39,038 bases of DNA, taken from IMG/VR virus record IMGVR_UViG_3300021403_000030, positions 1-39,038 of that record; one strand, written 5' to 3'. The notes beneath the pieces were generated by a model. It worked only from the letters and a program-made list of their open reading frames with translations. It made no database searches and was not told the DNA's origin. Source of the stretch: a virus. The position numbers were made by a program, and so were the translations under genes. Positions 14,664 through 21,810 of the stretch are shown here, piece after piece (position 1 is the stretch's first letter; every line of letters begins with the position of its first letter).

Positions 14664-15057
14664 TTGCTGTTTTCTCCTTATGTGCATCATATTCAATAGC
14701 CTTTTCAATATCTCTTCCTAATTCAATATTTATATATCTATCAAGACACCAAGCAGTAAACATAGCTCTACTCAACAGCGGCTCTCTTTGCCTAACTATA
14801 TGTCTTTGTACTGTTTGTAAAAATTTAATGCTTTTCTTAAGACTTAGCTTGGCATCTTTGATAATTTGTTCGTCCATATCAGTTTTATCCTCCGTAAATT
14901 TAAGTTTTCCCTTTGTAATTCTTTCTAGTTCAAGCTGAGATCCCCTAGGAACAAATCCCCACTTTATCCAGTTTGCAAAAGATACATTTGACATCCCGGT
15001 TTCTTTCGCAAATCTGTACCCATTTCCATAATATTTCTTAACTTCATCTGGTGTCAT
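14653..15057 (-). CDS. Cro/YdaS-like regulator, copy 2 (134 aa)
   Basis: The first 50 residues (MTPDEVKKYYG, AKETGMSNVSFANWIKWGFVP) match the regulator at 11506. A helical tail of about 75 residues (QTVQRHIVRQREPLL) probably oligomerises. I chose ATG 15057, with AGGGG six bases upstream; the frame is open to 15081. It is divergent from the replication operon, and its promoter overlaps the opposing early promoter. This is the place of a lambda-like control gene, so it probably represses one or both early promoters. Confidence 0.72.
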   Translation of the reverse strand: MTPDEVKKYYGNGYRFAKETGMSNVSFANWIKWGFVPRGSQLELERITKGKLKFTEDKTDMDEQIIKDAKLSLKKSIKFLQTVQRHIVRQREPLLSRAMFTAWCLDRYINIELGRDIEKAIEYDAHKEKTANGN

Positions 15058-15084
15058 CTGATCCCCTTGTTTATTTTTCAAAAA

Positions 15085-15138
15085 TATTAAAAATATATTA
15101 AAATATTACTTGCAATAAATCAATAGGTATTATATTAT
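15085..15138 (+). promoter_or_regulatory. early promoter P2 (replication operon) with the AT-rich element
   Basis: TTGCAA (15110-15115) and TATTAT (15133-15138) are 17 bases apart. The 17-mer TATTAAAAATATATTAA (15085-15101) lies exactly eight bases upstream of the -35 box, as at P1. The leader to the first ATG is about 45 bases. Confidence 0.55.
15095..15123 (-). promoter_or_regulatory. divergent promoter of the Cro-like gene
   Basis: On the minus strand TTGATT (15123-15118) and TAATAT (15100-15095) are 17 bases apart. The boxes interlock with those of P2 and with its AT-rich element, so the two promoters cannot easily both be occupied. Confidence 0.45.
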
Positions 15139-15186
15139 ATATTTACGTCAATGCCGACGCTAACTTAAAATTTAAAAGGTAATAAA

Positions 15187-15606
15187 ATGCAAGAATATGA
15201 AGATACAACTGAAAGAATGCATATATTAGAAGAAAGTATTAACGAACTTAGGCAGATAAATAGGAATATTGCTAAACTTTCCTTAAGAAAGGAAGCTCTA
15301 ACAAATGTAATTGTTGGTGCATTTGGCCATGAAAAAGATGGTCAAAAAACTTATGAGCATGGAATGTGGAAGATAGAAATTAGAACCCCTTTTATTTACT
15401 CATTAAATAAAAAGCTATATGAATCTGGTGAATTTAAATTGCCTACCAAATTTAATCCAATTAAAGAATCTGTATCTTATTCGATTGATAAAAGACTGTG
15501 CGAAGAGTATTTATTAAATTCTCCTGAAAAAGTAAGAAATTCCTTGGTTTCTCTTATTGAGAAAAAGCCAGGTAAAGTGTCTATTGCTATTAAGGAGAAT
15601 GTGTAA
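15187..15606 (+). CDS. hypothetical protein ahead of Sak4-type ATPase, DUF7173-like (139 aa)
   Basis: The N-terminal 45 residues are a coiled coil (LEESINELRQINRNIAKL), followed by a beta domain with EHGMWKIEIRTP and a C-terminus rich in lysine. Proteins of this look commonly sit just before the annealing ATPase in phage recombination operons and resemble host-nuclease inhibitors in layout. The exact function is unknown. It is the first gene of the operon and its stop overlaps the next ATG (TAATG). Confidence 0.65.
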   Translation: MQEYEDTTERMHILEESINELRQINRNIAKLSLRKEALTNVIVGAFGHEKDGQKTYEHGMWKIEIRTPFIYSLNKKLYESGEFKLPTKFNPIKESVSYSIDKRLCEEYLLNSPEKVRNSLVSLIEKKPGKVSIAIKENV

Positions 15607-16298
15607 TGTCTAATACAGTACTAGTAATTGGTCAGTCCGGCAGCGGAAAATCTACTTCTTTAAGAAATCTAGACCCTAAAAGTACATTTATCATTAATGT
15701 ACTTGATAAACCATTGCCATTTAGAGGATTTAAAAAGAATTACTATCCCATTCAGTCCATCAAAGATGAAAATGGTAACCGTACAGGAGAAACCACAGGT
15801 AATTATTTTGCCTCAGATAATTGGGAAGATGTAATTAAGACTATAAATTTTGTTAATTTAAAACGCTTAGATATGACTACTTTAATTATTGATGACTGGC
15901 AATATATTTTAGCATATGAATTTATGCGCAGAGCTAGCGAAAAAGGATACGATAAATTTTCCGAGCTTGCTAACCATGGATGGGCAACAATAGATAATTG
16001 CCTGCGTACAAGATCAGACCTAACTTGTTTTATTTTGGCACACAGTGATACGGACATGAATGGCAAGTCAAAGTGCAAGACCATCGGTAAAATGTTGGAT
16101 GAAAAAATATCCATAGAAGGACTTTTTACAACTGTGTTGCATTCTAGATTTGTTGATGGGGAATATATATTCCAAACTCAAAATGACGGCGACTTTTTAG
16201 CTAAGTCACCCATGGGCATGTTTGATGATTTGCTTATTCCAAATGATTTAGTAGAGGTTAAGGGAGCTGTTGAAAATTACTTTAATGAAGGGGCTTAA
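15606..16298 (+). CDS. Sak4-type RecA-fold recombination ATPase (230 aa)
   Basis: This has a RecA-like fold: Walker A GQSGSGKS at residues 8-15, Walker B TTLIIDDW near 95-102, and a strand CFILAHSD near 140. The length and the order Walker A, Walker B, AHSD fit the Sak4 family of single-strand annealing ATPases of phages, which work with an ssDNA-binding protein. The following gene encodes just such a protein. It would act in recombination-dependent replication and in making concatemers for packaging. Confidence 0.85.
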   Translation: MSNTVLVIGQSGSGKSTSLRNLDPKSTFIINVLDKPLPFRGFKKNYYPIQSIKDENGNRTGETTGNYFASDNWEDVIKTINFVNLKRLDMTTLIIDDWQYILAYEFMRRASEKGYDKFSELANHGWATIDNCLRTRSDLTCFILAHSDTDMNGKSKCKTIGKMLDEKISIEGLFTTVLHSRFVDGEYIFQTQNDGDFLAKSPMGMFDDLLIPNDLVEVKGAVENYFNEGA

Positions 16299-16299
16299 A

Positions 16300-16854
16300 A
16301 TGAGTTTTTGGGAATCAGAAATAGGTGAAATAACAGGAAATGCTAATGATGCTTTTGTTAAGAGCTTCACGCAAATACCAGACGGTACAATGGCTTTAGC
16401 TAAAATTGATTCGTTTTTGAATGGAGAGTATCAAGGATTTAAATATCTAGTTATTGAGTGGTTATTAATAGATGGCGACTTTAAAGGTCAAAAAGTACAG
16501 CAGAAACTTAAAGTATATGGTGGTAATAGCTACGATAAGGATTCGGCTAAAACTAAACATCGCGCTTTAAATATGTTTAAGCTTTTGTACGAACTCTTTG
16601 CTATTAAGCCAAAACATTCAAATGACCCAACTGACCAAGACTTGTCCTCATTTGGAGGGAAGATAGCTGGTATTAAAATAAGAGAAACTCCTGACGGAAA
16701 GTATAATTGGATATCTGAAGTTCATCCTTCCAAAGGATTTAAATGTGAAACTGGCATTAGCTTAATAGTACATAAGAAGAATTCATTTAATGAAGATATG
16801 CCATTTTCTAATAATGGAGACCCAGGAGCTATTGCTGATGATATACCTTGGTAA
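16300..16854 (+). CDS. ssDNA-binding protein, DUF669-like (184 aa)
   Basis: The protein begins MSFWESEIGEITG and has an OB-like strand series (TMALAKIDSFLNG, YLVIEWLLIDGDFKGQKVQQKLKV, IAGIKIRETPDG), with an acidic C-terminal tip (DPGAIADDIPW) as in single-stranded DNA-binding proteins. The family commonly pairs with Sak4. I chose ATG 16300, one base after the preceding stop, with GAAGGGG upstream. Confidence 0.8.
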   Translation: MSFWESEIGEITGNANDAFVKSFTQIPDGTMALAKIDSFLNGEYQGFKYLVIEWLLIDGDFKGQKVQQKLKVYGGNSYDKDSAKTKHRALNMFKLLYELFAIKPKHSNDPTDQDLSSFGGKIAGIKIRETPDGKYNWISEVHPSKGFKCETGISLIVHKKNSFNEDMPFSNNGDPGAIADDIPW

Positions 16855-16876
16855 ATTTATAAATTAAAAAAGTTTT

Positions 16877-16972
16877 GACAATAGCATCGTGGACAGTGAC
16901 ACGACAAGTAGCAACATAAGAACCTACAAGCCCCTAGAAGGCAAGCGGGTGCAATTCCTGCCTATTGTCACC
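16877..16972 (+). ncRNA. tRNA-like RNA candidate C in the replication operon
   Basis: GACAATAG (16877-16884) and CTATTGTC (16962-16969) form a perfect 8-bp acceptor, followed by ACC. A 5-bp T arm GCGGG-TGCAATT-CCTGC (16945-16961) stacks directly on it. Other hairpins are TCGTG/CACGA (16887-16904), GTAG/CTAC with a 12-base loop, and GCC/GGC in the place of a long variable arm. No 7-base anticodon loop can be formed, so it is not a normal tRNA. It fills a gap between two genes of the operon and could also cleave or stabilise the mRNA. Confidence 0.5.
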
Positions 16973-16991
16973 TCTATTGAGGAATAGATAA

Positions 16992-17642
16992 ATGCAAAAA
17001 AATATATTAACAAAACAAATAGAAATATATCAGCAAAATATCCAAGATGCCCCTAGGGATTATATAGGGGCATCTAGTATAGGTGCAGATTGTTGGCGTC
17101 AAATTTGGTATGAATTTAAGGGGGAGAAATCCACAAGTGTAATTCCGCAAACTAGACGCACGTGGGATATTGGGAGGCATCTTGAGGGGCTTGTAATAGA
17201 ATGGTTGACAAAATCAGGATTAGAAATTTCAACTGCACCATGGAGTTTGCAATCATCAGAAATAAGTATATTCAAAGGGCATATAGATGCTCTTTTGATA
17301 GATAAAGAAAAAAAAGTAATTGTGGAAATCAAGACCGCTAAATATTCTAGCTTTAATAATTTTGTAGCTAAAGGATTAAAGCTATGGAGTCCGCAATATT
17401 ATGCTCAGGTTCAATCTTATATGGGCATGAGTGGTATATTTAGTGCATATATAGTTGTACTAAATAAGGATAATAGTGATATTTCTGATGAAAAAGTAGA
17501 ATTTGACCATGTTTTTTATAAAACATTGGAACAAAAAGCTAAAGAAATTTCTGAGGCTATAACTCCTCCTCCTAGGATTAATAGCTCTCCTTTTTGGTAT
17601 CAATGTAAGATGTGCAAATATCATGGGGTATGTCACGTATGA
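16992..17642 (+). CDS. PD-(D/E)XK nuclease with Fe-S cluster, Cas4/AddB-type (216 aa)
   Basis: This is a RecB-family exonuclease. GHIDALLI (Asp near 97) and VEIKTA (Glu near 112, Lys near 114) form the catalytic core, and QYYAQVQSY the following helix. Cysteines at DCWRQ (near 34) and at CKMC...GVC near the end are placed to hold a 4Fe-4S cluster, as in Cas4 and AddB. It probably trims DNA ends for the annealing ATPase encoded just upstream. Confidence 0.87.
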   Translation: MQKNILTKQIEIYQQNIQDAPRDYIGASSIGADCWRQIWYEFKGEKSTSVIPQTRRTWDIGRHLEGLVIEWLTKSGLEISTAPWSLQSSEISIFKGHIDALLIDKEKKVIVEIKTAKYSSFNNFVAKGLKLWSPQYYAQVQSYMGMSGIFSAYIVVLNKDNSDISDEKVEFDHVFYKTLEQKAKEISEAITPPPRINSSPFWYQCKMCKYHGVCHV

Positions 17643-17710
17643 AATTTGAAGAAATTCTAGCTGCTTTGCGTGAAGTAGCAAAAATATGTGTGATAGATGG
17701 GAGGTTGTGA
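17639..17710 (+). CDS. possible 23-residue coupled peptide
   Basis: An ATG overlaps the nuclease stop (ATGA) and opens a 23-codon helical frame. GGGAGG near its end is the ribosome site of the next gene. It may serve only to carry ribosomes across the gap. Confidence 0.3.
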   Translation: MKFEEILAALREVAKICVIDGRL

Positions 17711-17714
17711 AATA

Positions 17715-18113
17715 ATGAGAGATAGGCATATTTATTATTTTTTAAATGAAGATAGAGCTTACAGGAAATGTTCACCGTCAGAATGTTTTAAACAAATGCA
17801 TAAAATGAATATAAACGATACTAAGCATGTTGCTAGCGATACCATAAAAGGTTATTACGTATCGACAGTATGGCTTGGGATAGATCATAACCATTGTGGA
17901 ATATTAAGCGACCTACCTCTTCTTTTTGAGAGCATGATATTTATTGAAGGAGATACTAATTGGCATGATAAATTTATGCGTCGTTATAGTTCGTGGGAAG
18001 ATGCCGAAAAAGGACATAAAATAATATGTGACTTGATTTTACAAAGAGGTAATGAGGATGCAGAGGGGTTTATAAAATTACTAGAAGGCTCAATAGAAAA
18101 TGAAATTCCTTAG
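17715..18113 (+). CDS. hypothetical protein (132 aa)
   Basis: An unknown protein with a YYVSTVWLGIDHNH segment near residue 48, then FESMIFIEGDTNWHDKF and WEDAEKGHKIICD. Proteins with this look are widespread small phage proteins without known function. I chose ATG 17715, with GGGAGG upstream. Its last codons overlap the relic helicase start. Confidence 0.7.
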   Translation: MRDRHIYYFLNEDRAYRKCSPSECFKQMHKMNINDTKHVASDTIKGYYVSTVWLGIDHNHCGILSDLPLLFESMIFIEGDTNWHDKFMRRYSSWEDAEKGHKIICDLILQRGNEDAEGFIKLLEGSIENEIP

Positions 18114-18144
18114 GCCTTATCAACAGCAAGCTATTAGAGTATGA
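18100..18144 (+). pseudogene. relic of a helicase gene start
   Basis: A 14-codon frame reads MKFLRPYQQQAIRV and stops. The real helicase, 240 bp downstream, begins MKTLRPYQQEAIKE. The DNA is equally similar over about 36 bases. It looks like the old or duplicated start of the helicase gene, left behind when the small gene at 18168 came in. Confidence 0.75.
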
Positions 18145-18167
18145 ATAAAAAAATAAGGGGCATCATA

Positions 18168-18353
18168 ATGAGTTTTAAGATTGGCGATAAAGTGCAATTT
18201 AAAGGGAAGCCGGTGCTTTTAGGATATGTGTCGGATGTTTACAAGGGTCAATTATTTTTATTAGAAGATTTTGAGGTAAGTATCCATCAAGGCAATGGCG
18301 TGCATCTTAAGGTTTTTGCTAGCGAAATAGAACACTATAATGAAAACTCTTAG
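18168..18353 (+). CDS. small KIGDKV protein inserted before the helicase (61 aa)
   Basis: It opens MSFKIGDKVQFKGKPV, a small SH3/KOW-like beta fold seen in several other proteins of this phage. I chose ATG 18168 (AAGGGG eight bases upstream) over 18141. The stop overlaps the helicase start by 14 bases. The relic helicase start on its left side suggests it was gained as a cassette. The function is unknown. Confidence 0.68.
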   Translation: MSFKIGDKVQFKGKPVLLGYVSDVYKGQLFLLEDFEVSIHQGNGVHLKVFASEIEHYNENS

Positions 18354-20061
18354 ACCATATCAACAAGAAGCTATTAAAGAATGCTGGGAATCATTAAATA
18401 AAAATAATCACCCAGTATTACTTATGGCAAGCGTAGGTGCAGGCAAAAGCCTAATGATTGCTCATATACTTCTAAAAATGCAATTAGCTGACAAGCGCAC
18501 CTTATGTCTTGTAAATAATTCTGAGTTGATACGCAATAATCATGCCGCTTATGTAGAAGTGGGCGGAAAGGCATCAATATATTGCGCTTCTTTGGGGATT
18601 AAAGATGTATCTAGCAATATAATATTTGGATCTCCGCAGTCAGTCTTAAATGGCATCAATAGAAACGAAAGCATCGCTGATATTAAATTTAACCTCATAA
18701 TTGTCGATGAGGCGCATACTATTAACTTTAACAACGAAAAATCATGCTTTGTGAGGATACTTCGACATTATAAGCACCAATATCCAGATATGCGCTTGCT
18801 TGGAGCCACAGGCACTAATTTCCGGTTTAAAGGAACTCCAATTGTTGGGGGTAATGCTTTGTTCAAAACTCAAATTGGCAACATTACTACAGAATGGCTT
18901 ATAGAAAATAATTACCTAATAAAGCCAGAGTTCGAAGTTGATAAAAACTTACTGCTAGATTTTTCCAAAGTTAAGATTAAATCAAATGGTATGTTTGATC
19001 AAAAACAATTAGAGGATGTAGTTTCTAAAAGCTCGAGGTTAACGGAACTTATATGCAAGCAAATAATACACATAATGGAATCTCAAAATAGATTTGGAAT
19101 CTTTATTTTTGCTACTACTAAAAAACATGCTTATGAAATTTTGGGGCACTTACCCCCCGATGAATCGGCAATAATTCTAGGAGAAACACTCCCTGAAGAC
19201 AGAACGAGGATATTGAACAATGCGCGTTCGGGATTTATTAAATACTTGGTTAACATTGCTATTATTAGCGTTGGCGTTGACGTTCCTGCCTTCGACACGC
19301 TCGCTTATCTTCGGCCCACTGAAAGTCTTGTTCTTCTTATACAAACAATGGGACGAGTCCTTAGATTATCACCACTCACAGGCAAATATGGAAGTCTCGT
19401 ACTCGACTTCGCAGGAAACATCGAGCGACATCAAGACTGGGATAATCCCATTTTACTTGAGGCCATTAAAAAGGGATTAGATAAAGATAAGCCACTTGTT
19501 ATTTTATGTCCTGCATGTAATCAAATGAATGCTGATACAGCTAGGCGATGCGTAGGTAAGGTGGAGGATAAGCGTTGTGCATACTATTTTGAGTTTAAAG
19601 AATGTCAAAATAGTATAAATGGTATTGTTTGTAATGCAAAAAATGATATTGTAGCTAGAGAGTGTCATGCTTGTAAAAGCGAATTAATAGACCCAAATGC
19701 TAAGCTTTCTTTAATGAAAGCTCCCACTAATGTTCAAGAGGTAACAGTATTAGAGGCCAAATATGGAATATCAGGAACAAGGACGCATTTCAGAATTAAT
19801 TGCGCTTATAGATGCGCAGATAAAAATGGACGTGTTGGCTCTATATTTGAGTATTACTCTCCGGTTTCAGAAAAAGCACAGAGAGTATTTTATGGTCAAT
19901 TCGTTAAGAAACATCTTAAAAATTCCAGCAAATGGTATCCGCACTTATATAAACGAAATAAGGTGGAAGAAATGTTACAAGAAGTTGAAACCCCTGCTAG
20001 ATTATTGATTTCGCTTGAGGGCAAAGGGGTTAAGATTAAGAAGAAATATTTTTATTTATGA
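18340..20061 (+). CDS. DEAH-box SF2 DNA helicase with zinc fingers (573 aa)
   Basis: The motor motifs are in order: Q-like LRPYQQEAI, Walker A SVGAGKS (near 31-37), DEAH in IIVDEAHT (near 124), SAT-like GATGT (near 152) and motif VI QTMGRVLR (near 341). From residue 385 on there are two cysteine clusters (CPAC...RC...RC and C...CNAK...CHAC) that probably bind zinc and DNA. The family resembles SSL2/RAD25-like helicases often found in phage replication operons. With the Sak4, SSB and nuclease genes it forms the replication and recombination set. Confidence 0.88.
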   Translation: MKTLRPYQQEAIKECWESLNKNNHPVLLMASVGAGKSLMIAHILLKMQLADKRTLCLVNNSELIRNNHAAYVEVGGKASIYCASLGIKDVSSNIIFGSPQSVLNGINRNESIADIKFNLIIVDEAHTINFNNEKSCFVRILRHYKHQYPDMRLLGATGTNFRFKGTPIVGGNALFKTQIGNITTEWLIENNYLIKPEFEVDKNLLLDFSKVKIKSNGMFDQKQLEDVVSKSSRLTELICKQIIHIMESQNRFGIFIFATTKKHAYEILGHLPPDESAIILGETLPEDRTRILNNARSGFIKYLVNIAIISVGVDVPAFDTLAYLRPTESLVLLIQTMGRVLRLSPLTGKYGSLVLDFAGNIERHQDWDNPILLEAIKKGLDKDKPLVILCPACNQMNADTARRCVGKVEDKRCAYYFEFKECQNSINGIVCNAKNDIVARECHACKSELIDPNAKLSLMKAPTNVQEVTVLEAKYGISGTRTHFRINCAYRCADKNGRVGSIFEYYSPVSEKAQRVFYGQFVKKHLKNSSKWYPHLYKRNKVEEMLQEVETPARLLISLEGKGVKIKKKYFYL

Positions 20062-20276
20062 ATATAGGATTGAAGTTGATGAATAATTTAAATGCAGAAG
20101 ACACCAATTATAATAATTGGATGCTACTTTTAAATCAAAAAACCAGAATTTGCGCACACACAAAAGAAATAGTTGAGCTGGATATGCTTGATAATAAGCC
20201 AAGAGCTTTAGTTATAAAGTGTGCCAAATGCAGAGCATGTTGGTCTTTGGATGGGTATAGTCACAATGAGGCATGA
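20058..20276 (+). CDS. small Cys-containing protein (72 aa)
   Basis: An unknown protein with IKCAKCRACWSLDGY near the end, a CxxCxxC group, and CAHTKE before it, so perhaps one zinc site. The ATG overlaps the helicase stop (ATGA). A start at 20079 is also possible. Confidence 0.62.
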   Translation: MNIGLKLMNNLNAEDTNYNNWMLLLNQKTRICAHTKEIVELDMLDNKPRALVIKCAKCRACWSLDGYSHNEA

Positions 20277-20301
20277 TCATGAATAATGTAAAGGTGATTG
20301 A

Positions 20302-20496
20302 ATGAATGATGAATTCAGCATGAGAAGATTGCGCGAAGAAATTATTTTTAGCACAAAGCAATTCCAAAAATATGCAAAAATGCAACATCTCGATAGAAAT
20401 AATTATGTTGTAACGGTTTTGGAGGAATTGTTAATTGAGGCTAAAAAATGGCAGCTTTACCATTCAGAGCTTGATGAGAAGTTATCGAATGAATGA
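20302..20496 (+). CDS. hypothetical helical protein (64 aa)
   Basis: An unknown all-helical charged protein. The start has AAAGGTGATTGA directly before ATG, a sequence nearly repeated before the genes at 22186 and 22410. The stop overlaps the next gene by eight bases. Confidence 0.62.
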   Translation: MNDEFSMRRLREEIIFSTKQFQKYAKMQHLDRNNYVVTVLEELLIEAKKWQLYHSELDEKLSNE

Positions 20497-20761
20497 TTTC
20501 ACTAAAGAAGAATTAAATCATATGGCTGATGGATTAGCATGCATACTTAATATATGCACAATAAATACTCCCGAGCTTGAAGACGAATTAATTAATCTTG
20601 GTGAAAAAATAGAATCCATGATTGATAATTATCCTAAATGTGACCACAGAACTAACAGGCCAGCATTTTATGAAAATGGCATTGAATATCTCTGGTGTAA
20701 ATATTGCGATTCTAAATATAGATTGATTATGAAAAATGGGGAATGTATAGGGTATGAATGA
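20489..20761 (+). CDS. MNDFTKEEL-family protein, copy 1 (90 aa)
   Basis: A small phage protein with the MNDFTKEEL start that recurs in the next gene. The C-terminal part has CDH...WCKYCDSKY, a probable zinc ribbon. I chose ATG 20489, where ATGAATGA joins the start to the stop of the upstream gene; the open frame back to 20435 is not used. The function is unknown. Confidence 0.68.
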   Translation: MNDFTKEELNHMADGLACILNICTINTPELEDELINLGEKIESMIDNYPKCDHRTNRPAFYENGIEYLWCKYCDSKYRLIMKNGECIGYE

Positions 20762-20966
20762 TTTCACTAAAGAAGAGCTATTTGACTTGCAATCTTGCGT
20801 CATGTTCTGGGGTATTAATGGCAATAAAAATAAGCAATATTTAAATGATAAAATCCAATCCATGAGGGACAACTATTGTGAGCATGAGGCATTCATGCAA
20901 TGTCATGAATGCGGAAGTTTTATTTGTAAACATTGTAAGAAGATATATCCAGATGACAATCAGTGA
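20754..20966 (+). CDS. MNDFTKEEL-family protein, copy 2 (70 aa)
   Basis: It begins with the same nine residues as its neighbour, then diverges but keeps the plan of a helix followed by cysteines. The end has CHECGSFICKHCKK, two CxxC pairs that form a zinc ribbon. It overlaps the first copy by eight bases, in the same ATGAATGA way. A tandem duplication is likely. Confidence 0.68.
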   Translation: MNDFTKEELFDLQSCVMFWGINGNKNKQYLNDKIQSMRDNYCEHEAFMQCHECGSFICKHCKKIYPDDNQ

Positions 20967-21156
20967 AAAACCACCGCTTGGCCTCCAACCAAGACATTTT
21001 TGGTTAAAAAATCGTATTAGGGATTGTATACTTGCATTGCAAAGGATTGAGGAGACTGAGGATTGGAATTTATATCTTAAGCAATCCCTTAATTTTGCAA
21101 ATGAAATAAAATATGCAGCAGAAGAATGGGAGAAATATTATAATGATAATCAGTGA
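20953..21156 (+). CDS. hypothetical protein (67 aa)
   Basis: An unknown helical protein starting MTISEKPPLG, with FWLKNRIRDCILALQRIEE in the middle and a tail ending DNQ. It overlaps both neighbours by the same 14 bases (ATGANAATCAGTGA), which encode DNQ-stop in one frame and M-x-I-S-E in the next. Confidence 0.65.
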   Translation: MTISEKPPLGLQPRHFWLKNRIRDCILALQRIEETEDWNLYLKQSLNFANEIKYAAEEWEKYYNDNQ

Positions 21157-21649
21157 AAATGATATAGATGCTGCTAAATGGTTTGCCATTGGAGCTCATG
21201 GTCAGCAAAAAAGAAAATATACCTACGAGCCTTATTGGACACACCTGCAAGAAGTAGTTTCTATCCTTAGAGAGAATGCTGTATGCACAACTGAAATGTT
21301 GCAGTCAGCTTGGCTGCATGATGTTGTAGAAGACACCCAGTTTAGTATTTTCGATATCAAAGAATTTTTTGGTAAAGTCGTAGCAGAATATGTGAGTGCT
21401 TTAACGGAGCCTGCAGGTCATAATCGATCTGCACGCAAATCCCATTATCTTGATCAACTATGTTCAGCTAGTCCTGAGGTGCAAACTATAAAGTATGCAG
21501 ATTTAATAAGCAATACATCTTCCATTGTTGAGCATGACCCAGATTTTGCAAAATTATATTTAAAAGAAAAGAGGACTTTACTTGAAGTAATGTTTAAAGG
21601 TGATCCCATATTACATAAGATGGCATGTCAATTAGCGGAGCGCATATGA
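21143..21649 (+). CDS. HD-domain hydrolase, Mesh1-type (p)ppGpp hydrolase (168 aa)
   Basis: The layout matches small alarmone hydrolases (Mesh1; RelA/SpoT HD domain, Mesh1 is 179 aa). It has a helix with AHGQQKRK, then PYWTHLQEV (His34), LHDVVEDT (His59-Asp60, then Glu63-Asp64) and IKYADLISN (Asp120), which are the four metal ligands and nearby acidic residues in register. No synthetase domain is present. It would remove 3'-phosphates of (p)ppGpp, lifting the stringent response or defence alarmones in the infected cell. It sits in a run of overlapping small genes. Confidence 0.82.
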   Translation: MIISENDIDAAKWFAIGAHGQQKRKYTYEPYWTHLQEVVSILRENAVCTTEMLQSAWLHDVVEDTQFSIFDIKEFFGKVVAEYVSALTEPAGHNRSARKSHYLDQLCSASPEVQTIKYADLISNTSSIVEHDPDFAKLYLKEKRTLLEVMFKGDPILHKMACQLAERI

Positions 21650-21810
21650 TAATCAGCGAAAAACAAATCATGCAGTTGATAGCCATTGCAAATTCTTATG
21701 TAACTATATGTTTCAGATTAGGAGCATATGAAAGAGAAATGCAAGATGTACAGGAATTGCTGGTTTCTATTAATGACCAACAATCCGAAGAATTAATAGA
21801 GGTTAAATAA
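21646..21810 (+). CDS. MIISE-start hypothetical protein (54 aa)
   Basis: An unknown small helical protein whose start MIISEKQIM copies the start of the hydrolase gene (MIISENDID). The ATG overlaps the hydrolase stop, and its own stop overlaps the next ATG (TAATG). Confidence 0.6.
   Translation: MIISEKQIMQLIAIANSYVTICFRLGAYEREMQDVQELLVSINDQQSEELIEVK

Noticed and set aside
16877-16972. tRNA-Sec reading of element C
   Set aside because: The 8+5 stem fits, but no UCA anticodon loop, no 6-bp D stem and no selenocysteine machinery can be seen.
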